From assembly GCA_903930745.1 (NCBI GenBank), contig CAIYZX010000133.1:1-10403 (forward strand): a stretch of 10,403 bases of DNA, given 5' to 3'. Shown here one piece after another: positions 6,000 to 10,403 of the stretch. The stretch is from an uncultured Chloroflexota bacterium. Its GTDB lineage: Bacteria; Chloroflexota; Limnocylindria; Limnocylindrales; CSP1-4. The position numbers were made by a program, and so were the translations under genes. Each line of letters begins with the position of its first letter. The stretch's first letter is position 1. The notes below the pieces were generated by a model. That model was not told the DNA's origin, ran no database searches, and saw nothing but the letters and a program-made list of their open reading frames with translations.

Positions 6000-7313
6000 G
6001 TGGCCGACAGCCGCACGATCGTGTTCTTCCCGGAAGGCGCCTACGGGCCCACGAACAACTGCGTCGGCATCGGCAACGTCCTCAAGGCGCGCGGGCACCG
6101 CGTGGTCTTCATCGTGGAGGAGTCGTTCGCCGGCAACCTGGAGGCCAAGGGCTTCGAGGAGCGCCTGATGCGCCTGGGCCCGCCCCCCGCGGAGCCGGAG
6201 GTCCCGGGCCAGTTCTGGATCGACTTCATCCGCGACACGGCACCGGTCTTCCAGAAGCCCACGATCGAGCAGCTGGGCGAGTTCATCGCCCCCACGTTCC
6301 AGGCGCTGATCGACGGCGCGAAGTACGTCCATCCACGCCTCCAGGAGATCATCGACGAGCTGGCGCCGGACACGATCGTGGAGGACAACGTCGTCAGCTT
6401 CCCCACGATCATGACCACCGGCAGGCCGTGGGTCCGGATCGTCTCCTGCAACCCGGCGGAGCTGAAGGATCCCCTCGTGGCGCCGTTCTCGTCCGGCTAC
6501 CCGGCGGCGGACCGGAGCGCCTGGCCGGCGTTCCTTGACGAGGTGCGGCGGACCCACGGCGACATGTGGAACGACTTCGACGCGTTCTGCCGTGAGGTTG
6601 GCGCCGGCGGCCTCGCGTGGGGCCCCAACGGCCCGGACTTCATGCACGAGTCGCCGTACCTCAACCTGTACTCGTACCCGCGTGAGGCGGACTACTCGCG
6701 CGCCGAGGCGCTGGCCCCCACGTGGCACCAGCTGGACTCCACGGTGCGCGCGGCGGATACCACCTGGGCGCTGCCGGAGCACCTGGCCAACCGCCCGGGC
6801 AAGCTGATCTACCTCTCGCTGGGCTCGCTGGGCTCCGCGGACGTGGGCCTGATGCAGCGCCTCGTGGACGTGCTGGGCCGGACGGAGCACCGCGTCATCG
6901 TCTCCAAGGGCCCGCTCGCGGACGAGATCACGCTCCACGACAACATGACGGGCGAGGGGTTCCTGCCCCAGCCGGCGATCCTCCCGCAGGTGGACCTCGT
7001 GATCACGCACGGTGGCAACAACACCGTCGTGGAGTCCTTCCACCACGGGAAGCCCATGGTGGTGCTGCCCCTCTTCTGGGACCAGGTGGACAACGCGCAG
7101 CGGGTCCACGAGACGGGCTTCGGGCGCCGGCTCTCCACCTACGGGTTCCGCGATGAGGAGCTGACGGGTGCCGTGGACGAGCTGCTGGCCGATGACGTGC
7201 TTGCCGCGCGGCTGGCCGCGGTGTCCGCGCGGATGCAGGCGACGGACGGGACCCGGCGTGCGGCCGAGCTCATCGAGCAGGTGGCCCTCACGGGCGCCCC
7301 GGTGACCCGGTAG
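6000..7313 (+). CDS. GT1/MGT-family (UDP-glucuronosyltransferase-like) glycosyltransferase-like protein
   Basis: GT-B-fold protein of 437 residues, the usual size for macrolide-type and sterol-type GT1 enzymes that move sugar from a nucleotide donor to a small hydrophobic acceptor. The C-terminal donor domain is well conserved: LIYLSLGSLGSA (269-280), HRVIVSKGP (297-305), GFLPQPAILPQVDLVITHGG (320-339), N340-N341, E345, and KPMVVLPLFWDQVDNAQRV (351-369) with D361-Q362, the expected sugar-binding pair. The N-terminal acceptor domain begins TIVFFPEGAYGPTNNCVGIG (6-25). Relatives usually have a G-H-x-x-P type loop there, with the histidine that acts as general base, and no such histidine is present. 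The GTG start is supported by GGAGAGG nine bases upstream (5984-5990). No signal peptide or membrane segment is seen, so it is cytosolic. Acceptor unknown. The gene is followed at 40 bases by an unrecognised gene. Confidence 0.85.
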   Translation: MADSRTIVFFPEGAYGPTNNCVGIGNVLKARGHRVVFIVEESFAGNLEAKGFEERLMRLGPPPAEPEVPGQFWIDFIRDTAPVFQKPTIEQLGEFIAPTFQALIDGAKYVHPRLQEIIDELAPDTIVEDNVVSFPTIMTTGRPWVRIVSCNPAELKDPLVAPFSSGYPAADRSAWPAFLDEVRRTHGDMWNDFDAFCREVGAGGLAWGPNGPDFMHESPYLNLYSYPREADYSRAEALAPTWHQLDSTVRAADTTWALPEHLANRPGKLIYLSLGSLGSADVGLMQRLVDVLGRTEHRVIVSKGPLADEITLHDNMTGEGFLPQPAILPQVDLVITHGGNNTVVESFHHGKPMVVLPLFWDQVDNAQRVHETGFGRRLSTYGFRDEELTGAVDELLADDVLAARLAAVSARMQATDGTRRAAELIEQVALTGAPVTR

Positions 7314-7353
7314 TGGTGCGGCAGGTGAGCGGGCGCCGGAGCGGGACCGGCCG

Positions 7354-8010
7354 ATGACGATGCCTGACGAGAACCCGAGCGCGCGCCTGCGGGACCTCCT
7401 CTTCGCGGACCTGGCGCCGGGCCGTGCCGCTGAGGTGTTCGCGCGCGGCGGGGCTGCCACGGCGTTCATCGTGGACCTGGCGAGGGCCGCGTCGGTGGGC
7501 GACGCGCCCGCGGCGCTGCGGGCCATCTCGGTCACGCCGCCCGCGGAGCAGGAGACGCGCCTCTTCGCCCAGGCGTGGCACCTCGCGCGCCTCGCGGGCG
7601 TTGATCCCGGTTCTGCATCCCGGCGGGTCCTGGGCGTGATCGTGGACATGCACACGGACGAGGGCCTGGACACGCTCGCAGGGTTCCTGGACGGGTCCGC
7701 GCGGTACCTGAACTACAGCGGCGCGGGCGTGGTCTGGGAGGCGCCCGATGCCGAGGTGCGCCGGCGCGTGGACGATCTCCTGCTCGCGGGCGAAGAGGTC
7801 CTGCGGCTCACGGAGCCCATTGAGCCGCCCCGTCCCGCGGCCCCCGGTCACGGCGGGGCCATGATCTCCGTCATCACCCCCGGGGGCATCCACGTTGGGG
7901 CGGGCTCCGTCTACCACCTCTCCAATGACTCGCACGGCGGGCCGGTGATCTCGGCCGCGGGCAACCTCCTCGCCCTCCTCGTGGAGCGCTCGATGGCCGG
8001 CCAGGGCTGA
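7354..8010 (+). CDS. Hypothetical protein, soluble, family not recognised
   Basis: A 218-residue protein I do not recognise. It has no signal peptide, membrane helix or classical catalytic motif. Residues 5-150 look mainly helical (AARVFA-like and LARAASVGDAPAALRAI stretches at 20-60). LGVIVDMHTDEGLDTLAGFLDGSARYLNYSG spans roughly 93-123. A Pro-rich hinge (154-168) leads to a Gly-rich C-terminal unit, MISVITPGGIHVGAGSVYHL (170-189) and SHGGPVISAAGNLL (193-206), which looks like a separate small strand-rich domain. Codon bias fits neighbouring genes, which supports real coding. The start is ATG 7354, with another ATG two codons later (7360); GGAG at 7338-7341 is the only ribosome site and is somewhat far away. 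The membrane-protein gene begins eight bases after its stop, suggesting translational coupling. Confidence 0.75.
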   Translation: MTMPDENPSARLRDLLFADLAPGRAAEVFARGGAATAFIVDLARAASVGDAPAALRAISVTPPAEQETRLFAQAWHLARLAGVDPGSASRRVLGVIVDMHTDEGLDTLAGFLDGSARYLNYSGAGVVWEAPDAEVRRRVDDLLLAGEEVLRLTEPIEPPRPAAPGHGGAMISVITPGGIHVGAGSVYHLSNDSHGGPVISAAGNLLALLVERSMAGQG

Positions 8011-8018
8011 GGGAGCAC

Positions 8019-8840
8019 GTGCATCCCGGGGCCGGCGATGACCGGATCCTGCCCCTGACGAGGCTGGTGGCCGTGGTGGTCACGCCCATCCTGCTTGTGG
8101 CGTTCGCCATCCTGTACGTGCGCAACGACCTGGCGGAAGCGGTCTTCGCCTGGTCGATCAAGCCCAGGCTTGGCGCCATGCTCCTGGGGTCGGCGTATGC
8201 CGGCGGGGTCGTCTACTTCGCCTCGCTCCTTGCGGCGCGGCAATGGCACAGGGTTGCCCTGGGGATCCCTGCGGTGGCCACGTTCGCCGGCCTGCTGCTC
8301 GTGACCACGCTGCTCCACCTTGACCTCTTCAGGTTTGACCGGGTCACCGGGTGGGTATGGACCATCGTGTACGTGGTTGCGCCGCCGCTGGTGCTCCTCG
8401 CCTGGTGGCGAAACCGGGCCACGGACCCGGGTCCCCAGCTGGGCGACGCCAGGGTGGATCCCCGTCTCGTGCGGGTGCTGCTCGTGGCCGGCATCGGCGC
8501 GATCTGTCTCGCGGCGATCCTGTACACCGCGCCGGAGCTGGTTGCCGGGAGCTGGCCGTGGCATCTCACGCCGCTCGCCGCCCGGGTGCTGGCCCCCATG
8601 CTCTGCCTTCCGGGCATCATCGCGATCAGGATCGCCCGTGATGGCCGGCGGTCCTCGCTCGCCCAGCCGCTGACGGCCCAGGCGGCATCGATCGTGCTCA
8701 TGCTGGGTGCGCTCGTGGCGCGCTCGACCGATCTCACCGGGCCGCCCGCCGCGGTGATCGCCGCGTGGCTGGTCCTGGGCGGGTCCCTGGCCGGCACCGT
8801 GGCGATCCTGGTCTGGGCGCGAAGAGCCGCGAAGGCCTGA
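8019..8840 (+). CDS. Predicted 8-helix integral membrane protein, function unknown
   Basis: A 273-residue polytopic membrane protein I cannot assign to a family. Hydrophobic segments lie at about 13-33, 53-73, 78-98, 111-131, 150-170, 184-204, 217-235 and 244-266. Short polar loops, a Trp/Pro-rich region near 178-184 (SWPWHLTP) and a basic C-terminus (ARRAAKA) are visible. There are no transporter or enzyme signature motifs. The GTG start at 8019 overlaps the reach of GAGGGAG (8009-8015), which itself begins in the stop codon of the previous gene. This arrangement suggests coupled translation with the preceding hypothetical gene and perhaps a shared function. No regulatory function can be claimed. 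Confidence 0.8.
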   Translation: MHPGAGDDRILPLTRLVAVVVTPILLVAFAILYVRNDLAEAVFAWSIKPRLGAMLLGSAYAGGVVYFASLLAARQWHRVALGIPAVATFAGLLLVTTLLHLDLFRFDRVTGWVWTIVYVVAPPLVLLAWWRNRATDPGPQLGDARVDPRLVRVLLVAGIGAICLAAILYTAPELVAGSWPWHLTPLAARVLAPMLCLPGIIAIRIARDGRRSSLAQPLTAQAASIVLMLGALVARSTDLTGPPAAVIAAWLVLGGSLAGTVAILVWARRAAKA

Positions 8841-8843
8841 GCC

Positions 8844-8866
8844 GCCGGCCGCCCGCGGCCCCCGGC
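8844..8866 (+). terminator. Possible GC-rich terminator hairpin after the membrane-protein gene
   Basis: Shortly after the TGA at 8840, GCCGG (8844-8848) can pair with CCGGC (8862-8866), and alternatively GGCCGC (8847-8852) with GCGGCC (8855-8860). There is no U-tract after it, so this is at best a GC-rich non-canonical terminator. The next gene's leader follows. Confidence 0.3.
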
Positions 8867-8964
8867 CCGCCATTCACGCCTGCATGGCCTTCGCCCCTGA
8901 CCTGCAGAGCTGGCCACCGGATCGGCCAACTGGGCGGCGAGCGACGTGGGCTGGGCGCCGATCT

Positions 8965-8980
8965 CATTCGGTCGTGAATG
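8965..8980. promoter_or_regulatory. Candidate operator, CATTC-N6-GAATG
   Basis: A 5-bp inverted repeat with six-base spacer, in one of the few less GC-rich pockets of the window, about 168 bases before the dehydrogenase start. Its length and symmetry would suit a dimeric repressor. No regulator gene is present in the window to pair with it. Confidence 0.25.
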
Positions 8981-8992
8981 GGCGGCTCCGGC

Positions 8993-9041
8993 GGGCGGTC
9001 ACCCGTCGCGCGGGGTGGTTTCGGCTGGCAGCGGACCGCCC
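8993..9041 (+). repeat. Inverted repeat / possible branched RNA or operator before the aldehyde dehydrogenase
   Basis: GGGCGGTC (8993-9000) is perfectly complementary to GACCGCCC (9034-9041). Inside, CACCC (9000-9004) can pair with GGGTG (9013-9017), sharing one base with the outer stem, and GCT/AGC (9024-9032) can form a small hairpin. This could be a branched RNA if transcribed or a DNA operator. It does not match any riboswitch class I know. Confidence 0.35.
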
Positions 9042-9147
9042 TGCTGGCGCACAATCGCCGACGAAGCAACGAGGCCGCCCCCTGTGAGGGGAGCGCCGCC
9101 GCGGAGCACCATCGCAGGCCAATCGAGTGACGGAGACGCTGCACCCC

Positions 9148-10403
9148 GTGAAGACGTACCAGCAGTTCATCGGCGGCCAGTGGGTTGACTCGGCGTCCGG
9201 TGAGACGCAGCCCGTTGAGAACCCCGCGGTCTACGAGACCATCGCCCACGTCCCGGCGTCCGGGCAGGAGGATGTCAACCGCGCCGTTGACGCCGCCAGC
9301 GCGGCGTTCGAGGAGTGGAGCCTCACCACCCCGCAGACGCGCAGCCTCGCGCTGCTCAAGGTGGCAGACCTCCTGGACGCCAACGCGGACGAGATCGGCC
9401 GCCTCGAGAGCCTCCAGACGGGCAAGCCGGTCCAGGCCGCCATCGACGAGATGGGTGTTGCCAGCGACCTCTTCCGTTTCTTCGCCGGCGCCGCGCGCGT
9501 CATGGACGGCCTTGCGGTCAGCGAGTTCGTGGACGGCAAGACCAGCATGATCCGCCGTGACCCGGTGGGCGTGGTCGCCTCCATCGCGCCGTGGAACTAC
9601 CCGCTGTACATGGCCGCCTGGAAGCTGGGCCCGGCGCTCGCCACGGGCAACACCTGCGTCCTCAAGCCCGCCAGCCGCACCCCGCTCTCCGCGCTCAAGT
9701 TCGCCGAGGTGGTCAGCGAGGCCCTCCCGGCCGGCGTCCTCAACGTGATCACGGGCTCCGGCGGCAGGATGGGCGACCTCCTCGTGGGCCACCCCAAGGT
9801 CCGCATGGTCTCCATCACGGGTGACACGGCAACCGGCAAGCACATCGCCGAGGTCGCCGCCGGCACCGTCAAGCGGCTCCACCTGGAGCTCGGCGGCAAG
9901 GCCCCGGTCATCGTCTACGACGACGCGGACCTTGAGCTCGTCGCGGACACCCTCCGCTTCGCCGGCTACTGGAACAGCGGCCAGGACTGCACCGCGGCCT
10001 GCCGCGTCATCGCCGGCCCCGGCATCTACGACAACCTGGTTGCCGCCCTGGGCGATCGCGTGGGCACCATCAAGTACGGCAATCCGCTGGAGCATGACGA
10101 CCTGGACATCGGGTCTCTGATCGGCAGGTTCCAGGCGGACAAGGTTGAGCAGATGGTGAACACCGCAGTCGCGGCGGGCGCCGAGGTGGTCGTGGGCGGC
10201 AAGCGCCCGTCGGACAACGGCGCCTACTTCGTGCCCACCGTCCTCGCGAACCCGGACCAGCGGTCCGAGATCGTGCAGGAGGAGGTCTTCGGCCCGGTGG
10301 TCACCGTCCAGCGCTTCACGGACGAGGACCAGGCGGTGGCCTGGGCCAACGACGTCAAGTACGGCCTGGCGTCCTCGGTCTTCTCCGGCTCCTTCGCCAA
10401 GGC
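9148..10403 (+). CDS. patD: PatD/YdcW-type gamma-aminobutyraldehyde dehydrogenase (3' end cut by window)
   Basis: NAD-dependent aldehyde dehydrogenase. PatD-type enzymes oxidise 4-aminobutanal to GABA in putrescine degradation, in the cytosol. 418 residues are seen, and family members have about 475, so roughly 55 C-terminal residues are outside. The active site is complete: N150 in APWNYP, K173 in VLKPAS, ITGDTATG (223-230), E247 in LELGGKAP, catalytic C281 in NSGQDCTAAC, and E379 in QEEVFGP. LFRFFAGAARVMDGLA (108-123), TSMIRRDPVGVVASIAPWNY (132-151) and the QDCTAAC context closely resemble E. coli YdcW, favouring this over betaine-aldehyde dehydrogenase, which remains possible. The GTG at 9148 gives the family-like N-terminus KTYQQFIGGQW, with GGAG at 9132-9135. 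A GTG at 9127 is in frame and would add seven residues. No putrescine transaminase or oxidase gene lies in the window, so the pathway is inferred. Confidence 0.88.
   Translation, partial: MKTYQQFIGGQWVDSASGETQPVENPAVYETIAHVPASGQEDVNRAVDAASAAFEEWSLTTPQTRSLALLKVADLLDANADEIGRLESLQTGKPVQAAIDEMGVASDLFRFFAGAARVMDGLAVSEFVDGKTSMIRRDPVGVVASIAPWNYPLYMAAWKLGPALATGNTCVLKPASRTPLSALKFAEVVSEALPAGVLNVITGSGGRMGDLLVGHPKVRMVSITGDTATGKHIAEVAAGTVKRLHLELGGKAPVIVYDDADLELVADTLRFAGYWNSGQDCTAACRVIAGPGIYDNLVAALGDRVGTIKYGNPLEHDDLDIGSLIGRFQADKVEQMVNTAVAAGAEVVVGGKRPSDNGAYFVPTVLANPDQRSEIVQEEVFGPVVTVQRFTDEDQAVAWANDVKYGLASSVFSGSFAK

Larger units (their letters stand above)
8841..9147 (+). other. Non-coding leader region upstream of the aldehyde dehydrogenase
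   Basis: About 300 bases with no supportable gene; open frames here are short and lack ribosome sites. It holds the GC hairpin after the membrane gene, a TGGCC/GGCCA repeat (8911-8915 and 8924-8928), a CATTC/GAATG repeat (8965-8980) and a larger inverted repeat (8993-9041). A weak -10-like CACAAT follows at 9050-9055 with no good -35. The promoter of the dehydrogenase should lie in this stretch. Confidence 0.6.

Noticed and set aside
5040..7673. Uninterrupted 877-codon open frame on the minus strand opposite the permease and glycosyltransferase-like genes
   Set aside because: The plus-strand genes have intact family motifs over the same interval. The minus frame is Arg/Gly/His/Val-rich low-complexity sequence typical of a reverse-frame shadow in GC-rich DNA, with no recognisable domain.
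8993..9041. Guanidine, c-di-GMP or fluoride riboswitch before the dehydrogenase
   Set aside because: The conserved core sequences of these classes as I know them are not present. Only generic inverted repeats can be seen.
8734..10095. 453-codon minus-strand open frame across the aldehyde dehydrogenase
   Set aside because: The plus strand encodes a clear aldehyde dehydrogenase with a full active site. The opposite frame has no family-like motifs and spans the intergenic region without a ribosome site.

Overview
The window is high-GC (roughly 70%), densely coded DNA with strong GC bias at third codon positions. Long stop-free reading frames appear on the wrong strand, as expected for such composition. 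No rRNA, tRNA, IS element or CRISPR array is visible. The style suggests a high-GC, probably environmental bacterium. The Ala/Thr/Pro-rich linker after the lipoprotein cysteine of the binding protein is reminiscent of Chloroflexota, but an actinobacterium cannot be excluded. The taxonomic guess is inference only.

Layout: (1) 2-973 (+) is an almost complete YhdH/AcuI-type medium-chain reductase, cut by the left edge. (2) 1001-1867 (-) is a DUF4328 membrane protein, convergent with the reductase and lying downstream of a metallo-beta-lactamase-fold hydrolase at 1956-2783 (-). (3) Divergent from the hydrolase is a monoacylglycerol-lipase-type alpha/beta hydrolase at 2871-3764 (+), which starts at a GTG behind a clear GGAGGA site. 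(4) 24 bases after the lipase comes a TPP (THI-box) riboswitch at about 3788-3878. It is followed by a leader rich in alternative pairings, then a ThiY-like lipoprotein (3947-5062) and a ThiX-like permease (5088-5867). This is a thiamine-precursor uptake cassette without its ATPase. (5) 6000-7313 (+) is a GT1/MGT-family glycosyltransferase-like protein with an atypical N-terminal catalytic region. It is followed by an unrecognised soluble protein (7354-8010) and an 8-helix membrane protein (8019-8840). (6) A roughly 300-base non-coding stretch with several inverted repeats leads into a PatD/YdcW-type gamma-aminobutyraldehyde dehydrogenase (9148 to the right edge).

How the genes work together: the clearest functional unit is riboswitch + thiY + thiX, where thiamine pyrophosphate would report vitamin sufficiency and limit uptake of a pyrimidine precursor. 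The glycosyltransferase-like, unknown and membrane genes are closely spaced (40 and 8 bases) and could be one transcript of unknown purpose. The remaining genes look like ordinary metabolic genes. The points most worth a second look are the riboswitch leader, the missing ATPase, the altered glycosyltransferase active site and the structured leader before the aldehyde dehydrogenase.
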